Assembly: GCA_011032825.1 (NCBI GenBank)
Contig: JAADJZ010000004.1
Location: 682,001-746,000 of the forward strand
Length of the DNA: 64,000 nt
Direction of reading: 5' to 3'
From: Massariosphaeria phaeospora
Lineage: Eukaryota > Ascomycota > Dothideomycetes > Pleosporales
Of the stretch, positions 32,698-45,172 are shown one piece after another (position 1 is the stretch's first letter; each line of letters begins with the position of its first letter). Under the pieces are notes generated by a model, which saw only the letters and a program-made list of their open reading frames with translations, made no database searches and had not been told where the DNA came from. The position numbers and the translations under genes are program-made.

Positions 32698-35600
32698 ACG
32701 ATACCTCTCTGCGGAACAAGATTTCCTTGGTCGCCTGGTGGACTGAATGCATAGAGCGGGGCTCGAGCTGTGGAGACGAATGTATCATAGGAAGGGGCTC
32801 CATGGCCAGGGAACTACGTCAATTGAGTCGAAATTCGAAGTTCATATGCGTTCACCAGTTGTGTTTCAATTTTCCGCCATGTATAACTGGATCGCCAACA
32901 CAGAGAGACGCTGTAAGCTCCTAACAGTCTATATGGGAGACAGTAGCACTACCCGAACGACGCAATTTCCCGTCTCCATCTCTGGACAGAAGCATGAGAA
33001 AAAGCATATCACCCACGCTAGTCTTCATAGCAGCGACCAAAGCCACTATCATACTCGCCTAATCAAAGACTGTCCGTGATCCCAACTATCACCAGTCTAT
33101 CCACGGCTCAGCACCATCTATCAACCTCTGCGGAGTCCAATTCCCCCTCAACCAACCCCTCCCGTACCACCCCACCTACAGCACACAGTATTATCCAACC
33201 ATCGTATCCCAGCCCAGCCCAACGCTTCAGATCCCCTGCCTAACCCAACCCGACCCAGAGTTCAAAATCTGTTGTACCACGCCCAAACCCCCATATCAAG
33301 ATACTCCACCACCACCATGTCGCCTCTAATGCAACCAGCTACACGCATAGCTACAGCTACAGCTACCAGCTACACAACCACACCCTCTTAGCTCGTCCAC
33401 GTCTATATCCATGCTCCAGTGTCCCACGTTGCAGCAGCGCGTGCGAAACAATGCCCTCGCACTGTGTGACATAGCTACTTACCTAGTCAGCTACGGCCAT
33501 GAGATGGCAAACTCCCCTCCTAGGTAGGTAGAGAGGTATGTACATGCAAAACGCCGCAACGCAACGCAATGCATAACTAACTCTAACAATCCGCTCGGTT
33601 CGTCCGGTCTGATCTGATCTAATCCGTTTTCATCGAGCCGAGATCGCTCGGACAACATCACATCACTTGTGCTATCTATCTATCTATCAGTTTGTATACG
33701 AGAGCAAAGAGGCTTGTAGAGCGATGGCAGCTCAGTTCAGTTCGGCTCAGTTCACATTCGTTCAGTTCCGTCTATTCGCGTATGTACGCTGACTCATAGC
33801 TGCGCGCCGTGTTTAGCAGGAGCGGAGCGAAGCAAAGCAGAGAGAAGTAGGTAGGTAGGTAAGTATGTAGACAAACGGACGGACGGATGGATACATGGGT
33901 TCAGCGACGGGGGTTCAGACGCTTTTGTGCTTGATTGGGGTTGGGATTGGTTTCTTGTATAGGGAGGGGGGAAGAGAGGGAGTGAGGGTGATTGTCTGGC
34001 GGTAGATGTTGGACCGATCTGAACGGGACTGAAACAAACCACTTGCTATGGCCTTGGTGTACGTTACCGTAGTTGGTAGGTAGTACATACATAAATACCA
34101 ATCCATCTATAAGTGTGTCGTTAAAATCCGACTTTCCGCGCCGACGAGAAAACGGGATGTGCTGAGCTGAGCTGAGCTGCGTGTACACTAGACAAATAGA
34201 AAAGATAGATAAATGAGAGAGATTCCTCACGCCAGACGTCCAACCAACTAGAACTAACCACATTCCAATATCCTAACTATGCCGCAACAACATACACATA
34301 TTAGAACAGCGCGAGTAAGAAGCGGTTCGGTTCGGTTTGCACGATGTCGAGCTGTTTCCATATCTGAAGTGGTAAGGAGGATGTATGGTGGTAGAGAGAT
34401 ATGGTACGAGTACAAGTACAAGTATGTAGCTACGGATGGATGGATATCAGACTCTCATGATTGGACAGGAAGGAACGCGGCTCTAGCAAACGCACTGGAC
34501 TCCCGTCAATCGATACAATCAGCATCTCGATACTATAGTCTTCGTAATTTAGGTTCGTGGTTGCAATATCTGCGGCGCGGCGAACTGAACTAAATGCCCG
34601 TGAGCTATGTGTTGATGTACCTATATGTGCCCGTAACGGGGTTCGGTATGTACGTGCATGCGTGTGTGTTGGAGGTGGAAGTCGATTCATTGTAGCTTAT
34701 GTTGTATTCTGAAGAAGGGAATATTGAGAGTGGTGCGGAAAGAAAGACCTGAACAGAGATCGGATTTCAAGAAATAGCCATGAGATGAATTAGTCATGCA
34801 GTACGTTTGTTCCAGACCGATCATGCCGAAGTGAATGACATGGCTTGCATAGCAGGAGGAACAGAGAGGCTGGCCTTACACCGCGCGAACTTGATTCATC
34901 TCGTAGACGAATAGATGCGGAGCCCGAAGTCAGTTTGCTCCTACCGACGTGCACGCTGCACCGGTACATCTACGGACCGCCAACTATTACAGTTTCTTTA
35001 CTTATCGATTTCACACATGAGTGGGACAATTTGGGTCCGGAAATGTGCGCCTGTTCTATCTGTAGAGATCGAGGGTGCAACAAGTGACTGTAGTGTGTAG
35101 TACTAGTGAAATCAGTCTTTGATCGCAAGACAAGAGCAAGCGATAACCTTTGAACTGTACGGTTGAACCAATGAGCCTGTGAGAAATCGACAGTTCTAGT
35201 AGCTCAGAATAGATGACTTGGATCCAGTTAGGTTGCTCCAATAGTGATAGGTAGGGGGATGCTGCGATGTCAGGACTCGGTGTTGGGAGTAAACGCATGT
35301 TCGTGTAATCCTGCTCAATTAGGCGATCCGCGCTATGGATCGACATGGCCGCAGGGGATAGTCCAGTGACTCCACAGTCCTAGCGTGAACGGCCTGCGAT
35401 AAGGGCGGGGGTGGTATCTTCAATGTTGAAGAGCCGTCGTCGGACGCAGTTTCACTATGTCGTTGCGAAACCTGCCAGCCATCTGTTCGATGTATGCCAT
35501 GTTGCAGAACCGCGAGCCGGCCAGAACTGACAAAGCGGGCCATCCGCCAGTGAGCCTAGAGCGGTGACGACTGGCAAGGATGGTTGATGTCGCAGATGGG

Positions 35601-37861
35601 GTTTTATGGCCATGTGTTTAGCGGAGAACAGCGTGAGTTCCGTAAGACCATGTTCTAATGCGATCCGGGCTCTGGTACATTATCTTGCGCGGGAATGCCC
35701 TGAGGCGACAGAAGGGACTAGGTAGGAAAAGGGCTTGCCAGGGGAGGGCGATCATGGCGGCATCCGCTGCAGGGAAGATGGCGATAGGTTGCCAAGCGTT
35801 TAGGATCTGATCTAGGGAAATGCAAATATCGTGCTGGAGAACCATAGTAGTAACTCACTATTGCAGAATCAGTTGAGCAGGGCATGACATCTGGGACGAT
35901 AACGGGCAGTGAAGCGGGTTCAAGTTCGCGGAGAGGTGACTGCAGGAGTCCAACTGGCTGTTGATGGATGTCGTGCGTTCGCACACCGAGGCCCTAGCTG
36001 AGGCCCTAGCGAACGGATCTCACCACTACGGCCGGCGCGCTGTCAGTCCAACGGCCGATGACCGCAAAGCTGGAGGAGCGGGCATGCGCAGAGGTTCTGG
36101 ACGTTGAGCGGGATGCGCCAGGAGGCTTTAGTCAAAGAAGGGGTCGACTTGCCCTCTTCCTCGTCCGCGCAGTAGTCGCACACTGTTTAGGCGTCGGAGT
36201 TGGCACCGCCCAGACGGATGACAGACGTCTATTTTTGTGAGCAGAAGCAGACGCAGGAGGTTTGAACGAGACTGAGGCTGTCCGCTGGTGCCAGTCCAGT
36301 CCCGAGCATGAAGCTGCCTCGCTGTTTCTGGCCTGGCTGTCGACAGCGAGGGCGCCCTGCACTGGCACTGGCACTGGCAGCAATGCTTTGTCGATGGCAG
36401 ATGGAGGCCGTCTGGCGACGCCATCACAAGACCCAAGACCCGGGTGCAAAGCGTGCTCGAAGGGGCTAGCTTCAATACCACGCGGGCTGGACAGTGGGCG
36501 CCCGAGGCGCTGTTGGCGGCACCGATCTCTAGAGACGTGACGGGAACGGGCACGACGACGCTGCCCTTGTAGAGGTCGATGGGTGGTGCGTCGGGCAAGC
36601 CAGCGGCCAGCCAGCCAGCCAGCTACTTGCCAGCACTCGGTATAGAGCGAGCCTCCCACGACGGCCCAGATGAAACTCGGCACCAGGCGCTGGGACGGCA
36701 CCCATGGTGGATGGCAAGACGCTCGCGACGACTCGGGCTGATGTCGGGCAGAGGCAGCTCCAGTGCTCCAGTGGGCCAACCGCACGGGACCTGCAGGCGG
36801 TCGAGGTGCATGTGCGTGGCAGCACTCGACTGCACAGCGCAAGAATAAGTGGGCAACGAGGGGGAGTGATGGAGCAATGGAGCCAGATGATGCATCCACG
36901 ATGTCCAGTCCAGTGTCCACGGTGCTAGCCTGGAGGTGGTCTAATGGCCGGGTGCAGATTGGCGCCCTGCTCGGTGCGCCTGCCTGCCCTGCCTGCCCGC
37001 GCCCACACGCCGCCCACGGCTGCTGCCCGCTTGCCTGCCCGCTGCCCGCTGCCTCACAGCCTCCAGCGCCGTTTCTGCCGTCACGTCTTCATTTACAATT
37101 TCCGCACCACGGCCCTTCACGTCGCCTCTCTTCCTGCACGACTTCATCGCTGCACCGTCCGGCCCAGAGCGAGCGCAGCGCGGGCTACTAGGCACACTAG
37201 CCACTGCGCGCGGGCCCGTTGAGCATCTCGCGCTACGCAGATCCCTGCCGCTGCACTGCTGCACTGCTGCAGCCGCTCACTTGCTTGCTCAACTCCAACG
37301 CATCCACGACTCTCGCGCATCACTCACCTCTCCCCAACTCTCCCCTCTCCTCCGCCCTCACCTCACGCCCCGCCGCGCGACTCGCTGCTCCCGCCGCGCT
37401 CTCACCGCACCCCGTCCTCGCCGTGTGCCCTCGCCGTGTGCCCCGCGCGCCCGCCTTTATTTCGAGCCCGAGACGCTGCTGCGTGGGCTGCCGCCGTTCT
37501 ACCGCCCGCGCTCCGCCTGCCGGTGCCTCACTCTGTCCATCGCCGCAGAGCCCCAGACGCCCCCCAGTCGGCCCTTGCAGTCGCGCACCAAGTCTCGCCC
37601 TCGTCCTGCATGCGACTCTCGCTCTTTGTTGAGCTGCTCCGACGCCGCCCGCCCACGACTTTCTGGTCCGTCACTTGCTCGACTCGCACACCTCTCACCT
37701 TCGCCTGGCTCCGCCACTCCTCCGCCTTCCGAGCTCAATCTTCCTCCCTCGACACCCTCTGATCTCTGCATGACTGTAGAGCTCCATACTGCACGCTCGG
37801 TCACTGACCGCTCCGCCCACACCGTCGCACCCACTCCGCGACGTGGACGGCTGCTGTCAAG
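32698..37861. other. 5.2-kb gene-poor region upstream of the MED15-like gene
   Basis: I see no convincing protein gene. The left 2 kb are C- and A-rich with simple repeats (TATC near 33678, GTTCAGTTC near 33730, TAGG near 33848, GCTGAGCTGAG near 34160). From 34.8 to 36.0 kb only short frames occur. From 36.1 to 37.8 kb the sequence is GC-rich and many long frames on both strands are open by composition. The last 600 bases are pyrimidine-rich (CTCGCC, CCCGCC) and look like an unusually long 5' leader or promoter. Long noncoding transcripts are possible but unproven. Confidence 0.5.
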
Positions 37862-40800
37862 ATGAACAACCCGAACATGCCCAACATGATGGGCGGCCTT
37901 CGGGTCGGCGCCCAGCAAAACTTCATACTCTACTACCGCAAGCAACAGCAACAGCAGCAGCAACAAAAAACCCTGCAGGGCTGGCAACAATCCGTCCCGC
38001 CCGAGCTGCGCGCACAACTGGCCCACGAGATCTCTAGCTGTTGGCGTCTGATGAAGCCCGAGATGAACGAAATGCAGACAATGCAGGCCGCAGTCCGCTT
38101 CGAAACCACAACCTTCTCCTCATCGCAAACCAAGGACCAGTACGTCTCCACTATAAAACAGAAACTGACAGAGATGCAAGTGCTTCGACAGCGCGCTATG
38201 GCAGGCATGACAAACGGTCTAAACAATCCGCAGAATGCCATGAATCCTGGCCAAATGGGCGTCATGGGACAGTCCGGCCTGCAGCCCCAAAGACAGAACA
38301 CCCCACAGCAGTTTCAATCTGGATTCCCCAACCCTCAATTGCAGCGACCGATGCAGCCTTCCCCCATCCCCATGTCTCAGTCCGGATCAAATATGGGCGT
38401 CAATGGTGCCGAGACTGCAAATCCCCAGCAAAACCAGGGCAACCCGCAAGTGACTATGCAGCAAGGGCAGCAACAGCGCCCTAGGTTTGACGATTTCACT
38501 GTCACTTTTGTCATGCAACGACTGATGGACCAAATGTCGCTTGAGGCCAAAAAACGATTTCAACAAGATGCTGCAGCCCTACCACCAGACAAGCTCCAGC
38601 AATTCAAAGCTATGGGGATTGATCCCACGGTCTTTCGCATTCGACAGCAAGCAGAGGTAATGCTTAGAAGCGGTCAGGTTCCTGTGGGCATGCTGCAACA
38701 AGCAGCTCAGGCAGCCAACCAGAACCGGGGAGCAATGCAGCAAGGAGGACAGCAAAACCAAATGCAGAACCAGCAAATGAACGCAAACCGTCAGTCCAAT
38801 CAAGAGTTTGATTTTAACGCCCTGGCCAACCAGCAGATCGAAGCACTCCGAGTCCAGGATCAGGGGCAGACAGTGGTTCCTGCAAGCAACAACCCCAATG
38901 CGTCTCAGATGGGCAGCTTCCCCGGCCAAAATGCACAAGCTGGACAAGCACAAAATGCTGCCTTGGCGGCTCAACGAGCGCATGTGGCTAATCTTCAGAG
39001 TATTAACCTGCAACGTCAACATGCTCAAGTTCAGGCCCAAGCTCGCGCGCGAGCAGATCAGCAACAGCAACAGCAGGCGGCTCAGGCTCGGAATGCGGGA
39101 CAGATGCTCCAGGGTCAAATGGGCGGTCTGAACCTTCCACCAGGAACTGCACAGAGTCCCGCGATGCCGATGCTCACGAGACCACTAGCTGCTCCCGGTC
39201 AGCCAGGACCGACAACGCCGCAACAACGTCCGCAGGCTCATATACCGCAAATGACACCCCAGGGCCAGGGCCAGCCCCAGATAGATCCTCAAGTCGCTAC
39301 GCAGTTGATGCGCGAAGCCCAACAGAGGGCAGCAGCAGCAGCACAAGGGCAGCCGCTAACTGAGCAAACCCGCATGGCCCTCATACCCGCCGATATAGAC
39401 CCCACCATAAAGCAGCATTTGCTCAAACTTCCAGACGCTCAGTTTCGCATGACCTTGGCCAACTACGCAAGCCGGCGAAACAACGTACCACAAAACGGCG
39501 TTTTGTCTGGCGGACAGTCAGCATCCGGACAGCCGAACATGATGATGAACTCTGCGCAGGCTTTGCAGCTTGGAATGCAGAATCCCATGATGAATGGCAA
39601 TATGGGAAATATTGGTCGTGGTCCTGGTATGAATAACGGACAGCAAACTCCCAATGGCATGGGTGTGCAACAGCTCCCTATGGGTCAACATCCTGCGATG
39701 CAGCAACAACAACAGCAACAACATCAACAACAACAGCGTCTCGCAATCGCCCAGCAATTACTGTCGCAAAACCCTGGGATAATAGCTAACACAGATGGAA
39801 AGCCATACCCACCCACCGTTTTGAGCGTCCAGACTAGGCAGCACGTTCCAGAAAACGTGAAGACTTGGGATCAACTCAAACAGTGGGCAATTCGGAATCC
39901 AAACTTGATGTCCGGAATGGCCCCACAAAGGCTTCTCCTCCTTCAAGTGTTACATTTTCAGGACATGATGCGGCAAGAGCACAACAAACAGAATGGGATG
40001 GCTGGTGTACGTTTCCAACCCCCAATCAATGGCGGTGTCGTAGCTCCACCAGCCCAAATGACACCAGGTCAAGTCTCAGCTCGAACACCCCAACAACAAG
40101 CCGGTATGCCTCCATTGGCGCATATGCAAGTTACACCCCAAGAACTTCAAGTATTTCGCCAGCGGTTACAACCAAACCACGCAGGTACCACGGACGACCA
40201 ACTCCGCCAGTACATTATGGATCAGAAGACAATGAGGCGACAGCAAATTATCGATCTACAGGCGGCACAACAACGCGACCAGGGTCAGCCTGCTGCACCA
40301 ACGGCTATGGCTTTGCAGCAACCGCAAGTGTCACGTCCACAGCCTACGCAAGCCCAGCCTGTGCAGCCTACGCCTCAACCAAAACCGGCAAACAAACAGA
40401 CTCAGTCCCAGCAGTCTGCTCAGCCAAACGCTCAGAACAACTTGAACAGGGGAGTAAAGCGACCTCACGAAGATGCCGCCGAGCCACCTACTGAGCCACC
40501 CACTGCCAGTGTAGCTCCCCAAGCGCCCGTCATGGTGCCGTCCAGGTCTCAGCAGGGGGTGCATAACCTTACACAGGAACAGATATCCAAGCTTACTCCA
40601 GCACAACAGCAGCAGATGCGTAGCCAGTTACTGAAGGCGCAGGATGCCTCCAACAACAAGGCCCCACCACTCCCTTTCCCTCCTCAGGAAGAACTTTCAA
40701 AACGATTGAAAGATCCGGCGAGAGAGCAGAGATATAGACTAATGGTGGCAGAGGAAGAACAAAATGTGCCTAGAGGGCAGACGGTACAACTCTCGCCTGA

Positions 40801-42466
40801 GACCCGTGCGCAACTCGAGCTTTTTGTTAAAGAGAGAATGATCAACATCAGAAAGATCGAGTATGCACTACGCATCTTTCTTGCAGGCTATGACGGCACT
40901 GATTCGGGGTCTATCATAAGAACAGTCATAAAGGCACGTGTTGCCCTTTTCAGACAGATCAATCACCAAGACGGCTCGCTCAATGCCGACCTCTCAATGA
41001 GTCCAGAGGGCTTCAGGGAGAACATTGGCCGCATACTCAGTTTCGTAGGCAAGATAATGTCCCGGATGGCTGCAGATAGACAGCAAGGCCAGAGTGCTCC
41101 AGCACAGCCAAACTCACAGCAGCCTCAACCTCCCCAGTCTCGACCTCAAGCACTATCGGCACGAGGAGCTCAGTTGAACGCCGAGAATCTGAGAATCAAC
41201 GAGATGGAACAAACGCGGTTGAAGGCACCACAAGCTCCCACAACTGATCGACCGCCGTTCCCACTCGGCGGCCAGTCACCCCAAGGTACCCCGGCGTATT
41301 TTGAAGGAGCAACAGCTGTCAAGGAACTAAGGCTTCCGGAAAAGAAGCGGCCCAGAGTGGACTCGAATGCTCATACTCCAACGTCACTACCGAAGGCCTC
41401 TCCGCGCATGGGTACAGGCAAAGGCTCTTCACCAGAGCTCAAGAGACAGCCAGCACCAATGAAAGTCGAAGAGCGCAAGCCGACTTTCAGATGCAAGAAT
41501 GCCGAGTGTGAATTCCACGGTCGAGGGTTCGACACGCAAGCTGAGCTAGAGACACACGTCAGTCAGGCGCATGCCCGGATCGATGATCCCATGCAATTTG
41601 CCCTGCAAGCAATGGCAGAATATGCGGATGTTGACGTGAAGACCGGTCATGCGAAGAAAGGACCAGCGGTTGCAAATCGCGGCGCCAAACCTGCAGCAGC
41701 CGTGTCACGTCCCCAACCCACCAAAGCCGGCCAGACACCCAGTCTTTCACAAAACGCTGGGACGCCTGCGGGACCTCAAGCGGCCGCCACCCCTATGGCA
41801 CGCGTATCAACTCAAACGGGAATCAAGGGGTCGCCCTCTGCAAGTCTTTTGAAGACCCCGCAGACTGGAGCAAAAGTGGCGACACCGAGTACGGGGGCTC
41901 TGGCTAAGGCTACACCATCCAGTGTGGCTAAACCTTCGGCCAAGGAACCTGAGATGGCTGTCCTCCCTGGACTAGAAACAGAAGACACCCTCCAACCTCT
42001 CATTCCCACTTCGTTGCTTGACTTCACGTACGAAGAAGTCTACTCTGCTCTCGACGCCAATGGCCCCTTCACCGTGCTCGATCTCAAAGACGAGGACAAC
42101 TCGTGGGCGCTCCGCTCACGCCCGAGCTCCCCGATCGCCACGCCGGACTCCACATCCAAAGACACTCCATCGACGCGCCAATCCGATATTTGCGAGAACG
42201 ACAACCTCCAGATTAGTCTCAGCATGAAAGAAGCGGCCGTGCCTTTGGATATACCTGCCGCCTGGGTGTCTGCCCAAAGCGGCGATTACCCCTTCGACGC
42301 CAATCTTTCCGACGATCTCACCACGCTCGGTGCCACGCTTCCTCCCATGGACAGCGACGAGCTGATGCTCTTCTACCCCGATAGCATGACGATGGATTTC
42401 GACACGTTGGATAAGACGTTTGAGAGTATGGGCGGGTCGGGCAACTCTACGACCTGGTATGGTTGA
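37862..42466 (+). CDS. MED15/GAL11-like Q-rich Mediator tail subunit
   Basis: This uninterrupted frame encodes 1534 residues. The N-terminal 115 residues resemble the fungal KIX-type activator-binding domain of Mediator subunit 15: LQGWQQSVPPELRAQLAHEI, MQTMQAAVRFETTTFSSS and DQYVSTIKQKLTEMQVLRQR. The next 900 residues are rich in Gln, Asn, Met and Pro with short Q runs (near 37950 and 39700-39740). A more ordered region covers about residues 970-1070 (LSPETRAQLELFVKERMINI, then ALRIFLAGYDGTD). Around residues 1210-1238 is a C2H2-like finger, FRCKNAECEFHGRGFD then LETHVSQAHA. The C-terminus is acidic and ends in TTWYG. The role would be transducing activator signals to RNA polymerase II. It is flanked on both sides by kilobases of gene-poor DNA. 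Confidence 0.68.
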   Translation: MNNPNMPNMMGGLRVGAQQNFILYYRKQQQQQQQQKTLQGWQQSVPPELRAQLAHEISSCWRLMKPEMNEMQTMQAAVRFETTTFSSSQTKDQYVSTIKQKLTEMQVLRQRAMAGMTNGLNNPQNAMNPGQMGVMGQSGLQPQRQNTPQQFQSGFPNPQLQRPMQPSPIPMSQSGSNMGVNGAETANPQQNQGNPQVTMQQGQQQRPRFDDFTVTFVMQRLMDQMSLEAKKRFQQDAAALPPDKLQQFKAMGIDPTVFRIRQQAEVMLRSGQVPVGMLQQAAQAANQNRGAMQQGGQQNQMQNQQMNANRQSNQEFDFNALANQQIEALRVQDQGQTVVPASNNPNASQMGSFPGQNAQAGQAQNAALAAQRAHVANLQSINLQRQHAQVQAQARARADQQQQQQAAQARNAGQMLQGQMGGLNLPPGTAQSPAMPMLTRPLAAPGQPGPTTPQQRPQAHIPQMTPQGQGQPQIDPQVATQLMREAQQRAAAAAQGQPLTEQTRMALIPADIDPTIKQHLLKLPDAQFRMTLANYASRRNNVPQNGVLSGGQSASGQPNMMMNSAQALQLGMQNPMMNGNMGNIGRGPGMNNGQQTPNGMGVQQLPMGQHPAMQQQQQQQHQQQQRLAIAQQLLSQNPGIIANTDGKPYPPTVLSVQTRQHVPENVKTWDQLKQWAIRNPNLMSGMAPQRLLLLQVLHFQDMMRQEHNKQNGMAGVRFQPPINGGVVAPPAQMTPGQVSARTPQQQAGMPPLAHMQVTPQELQVFRQRLQPNHAGTTDDQLRQYIMDQKTMRRQQIIDLQAAQQRDQGQPAAPTAMALQQPQVSRPQPTQAQPVQPTPQPKPANKQTQSQQSAQPNAQNNLNRGVKRPHEDAAEPPTEPPTASVAPQAPVMVPSRSQQGVHNLTQEQISKLTPAQQQQMRSQLLKAQDASNNKAPPLPFPPQEELSKRLKDPAREQRYRLMVAEEEQNVPRGQTVQLSPETRAQLELFVKERMINIRKIEYALRIFLAGYDGTDSGSIIRTVIKARVALFRQINHQDGSLNADLSMSPEGFRENIGRILSFVGKIMSRMAADRQQGQSAPAQPNSQQPQPPQSRPQALSARGAQLNAENLRINEMEQTRLKAPQAPTTDRPPFPLGGQSPQGTPAYFEGATAVKELRLPEKKRPRVDSNAHTPTSLPKASPRMGTGKGSSPELKRQPAPMKVEERKPTFRCKNAECEFHGRGFDTQAELETHVSQAHARIDDPMQFALQAMAEYADVDVKTGHAKKGPAVANRGAKPAAAVSRPQPTKAGQTPSLSQNAGTPAGPQAAATPMARVSTQTGIKGSPSASLLKTPQTGAKVATPSTGALAKATPSSVAKPSAKEPEMAVLPGLETEDTLQPLIPTSLLDFTYEEVYSALDANGPFTVLDLKDEDNSWALRSRPSSPIATPDSTSKDTPSTRQSDICENDNLQISLSMKEAAVPLDIPAAWVSAQSGDYPFDANLSDDLTTLGATLPPMDSDELMLFYPDSMTMDFDTLDKTFESMGGSGNSTTWYG

Positions 42467-45172
42467 GAACCTTCCGCTTCGGCCCGCACGCGTTCCAATC
42501 TTGGCGTGTACTGGTCACTCCATCTCCGCCATCTAGCATCCATCTCCGAATCTGTCTGCGCATGTCCGCATACTTGGACATACATAACCCGGACCACCAC
42601 CTGCCGCCATGTACCAACATCCATTCCATGTCCTCTTGATTTCCTTTTGCTGTCTCGTTGCTTTTTTTTGGCATGGCGTTATTGGGGGGGAACTTTCGGA
42701 GCCGGCTGGCTTGACGATGTATGTTCATGACAGGGCCTGCGTGTCCATGGGTTCTGGGTTCAAATGGCAAAAAATTGGGCTGGGATTGATTTGGGGATTT
42801 GTTTTTTTTCTGGACGTTTGGCGCATGTGGAGTGGAGGGAGTTTCTTGAAAGAGGGGGAGTTTGATCTGCGTGTTTGGATATAAGGGATTTGTCTCTAGC
42901 GGAGCGGATGGGATGGGATGGGATCGGAGCGGTTTTTCTCATTTTTTTACTTTTTGTTTTGGACATGTGCGCTGTGCTCGGTGAACTTTTGACAGAAGAC
43001 AGACGGTCACGTAATTATATACCCATACCCCCCTTTCATTTAGAGAATGTTCAAGGGCTATATGTCTATCCATCCATATATTCTGTGGTCTTTGGGTGGT
43101 GTGATGTGTGAATCTACCTACCTACAATGCTTTGCGAGAGAATTTGTGCGGCGAGTGGGTTTTTTTTCCTCTTGCTTTGCTTTGTTTTGTGCGCGCTTGG
43201 GGAACAGATGGGGGTAGATGGTTGAGGGGAGAGGAGGGAAAGGATAGGGAAAGGCTGGAATGCTTGGTTCGGGTTGGTTCGGTTTGTACTTTTAAGTAGG
43301 TGCCTGCATGTTTTGGGATACTGGTAAGGTTGTTTTTGTGCGTGAGTGGAGTGGGGACGAGGGAAGCGGGGGAGTGTAGAGTTAGAGTGGGGTTAGGCTT
43401 TGCTGACTGTATATATATATATGTGTGTGTGTGTGAGAGAGAGAGTACCTATAAGCGGACAGCTGGTTTTTTCTGCTTGCTTGCTTGCTTACTTGCTTGG
43501 TCGATTCGGTTTAGTTTTTGACAGCTGGCTGTGTCTATTGGGAGCGCAGAGCTGGGCTAAGAGATGGATGGATCGAGGGATTAGATGGTTTAGAGGGGTT
43601 TTTGGAGGGGAATAGTTAGAGGGTATGTATGTATGTATGTATGTATGTAGAGGAGATAAGATGTAGCAAGTTTATTCCATGCGTGTTAGAGGGGGGAGGA
43701 GAAAGAGAAGGAGGAAGCAGGTAGGCGATGATAGGGAGAGAGAGAGGTACGAAATGTAGTGTAGCAAGACGGGATAGGATCATACATGCGCGTTGAGAAA
43801 GAAAGATAGATAGATAGATAGATGGGATTGTGTATGTATGCGTGCGTGCCTTTGGTGGCTTGCATGCATACCATCCGTATCAAAAGGTTGCTGCGTATGT
43901 ATGTATGTAGTCCTTCGCTCAAACCCCTCTTTTTCCTTCTTCTTTCTCTTATCATTTTCGTGCGGGAGAAAAGCAGGTTACTATACTCTGTCAGGAAGAG
44001 ATACACTACCTCGTGTACGTTATACAGCTACTTGGTACATAGACAACTATCTCTGTCTCGTAACATTGATCGATTGATTGATTTTTCAATGACGGACAGT
44101 AGCGTGTAGATAAGGACCGTTAGGGCTCTTGTCTGCTCTGCTGTGCTCGCTCTGCTGCTAATGTTTGCACACTATGCTTGGTAGGTCGGGCTACATGCAG
44201 ACTACGTACGTGCAGGCAGAGTAGAACCTTAGAACTAAAACGAACTCAACTCGTGACGCCGACTATGTAAGCGTGTGTGTGCATGCATACTAAGCTAGAC
44301 GTGGAAGTTTGGTGGAATGGGTACGGTAATGCATGTGTGTGCGGCTGAGGCGGAGACTACGGCTGCGGCTGGAATATGTAAAGAAAGTTCTTTCGTGCAT
44401 GTGCATGACGCGTGTGTGGCGAGCGGTGAGAGCGATATTTCTATGCATGTGTGCAAGCGGTGAGCGGTGAGCGGAGCGGAGCGGGATTGGCGCTTTTGTT
44501 GTTGCACACCGTTTACGGGAGGAAGGTGCTATTTCGGGTGGTGTGTGGCGGATAGGCGTGGCCTGTGGCGTGTAAGAGTAGGTAGTGTAGTGGAAAATAA
44601 TACTGAAATTGTTATTGATGTACTATAGATTAGTACGGAGACAGTAGATTGATAGAGATTCGATCCTGGGTACGTAGGCTAGCATGGAATTGAGAGGTTG
44701 GACTTGTCTAAAACGATCTGGTCGTCAACTCAACCGTGGGATGTTAGATGTCTGAATGCGAGATCAGACTGTGACGCTCAGAATTAACTTCTCTTCACGT
44801 CACCGAGTATATACCTAGATGCCGAGGGTAGGTTTTCAAGTGTGTCTAGACTCTTTGCGTGGACGTGGTTCGTGTGCGGGGAAAAGCGATGGATGGAAAG
44901 GTACCTGGTACGCTACGCACTATCTACGTGTAAGTCGCCTATGCGTGTGGAAATTGGAACTAGGCGAGTTTGGGAGGCGGGGGGTTTTGGGGAAGGAATT
45001 AGTTGGATTGAAATGAACTGAACTGGATTGCTGGGGAGGATTGCTGGAGAGGGAAGTGGGTGGTTGTGGAGGGAGGGCTAGGGTGAGTGCGTGGGTGAGT
45101 GGTGAAGTTGGTCTTCACAAGATAACCTTTATGAAAGGTGATGGAGAGCAATAGCAATAGAGATGAGCTACA
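42467..45172. other. 2.7-kb gene-poor region with microsatellites
   Basis: No gene is supported. It includes the 3' flank of the MED15-like gene, a TA/TG/AG tract at about 43407-43446, a TATG microsatellite at about 43624-43650, GATA units near 43806, and GCGAGCGG-type short repeats near 44455. Confidence 0.55.
43624..43650. repeat. TATG microsatellite
   Basis: Six or more TATG units in a row within the spacer downstream of the MED15-like gene. Confidence 0.9.

Noticed and set aside
36132..36920. 262-codon open frame on the minus strand
   Set aside because: It overlaps other long frames on both strands in a GC-rich stretch, has no domain-like sequence and no supporting splice or start context.
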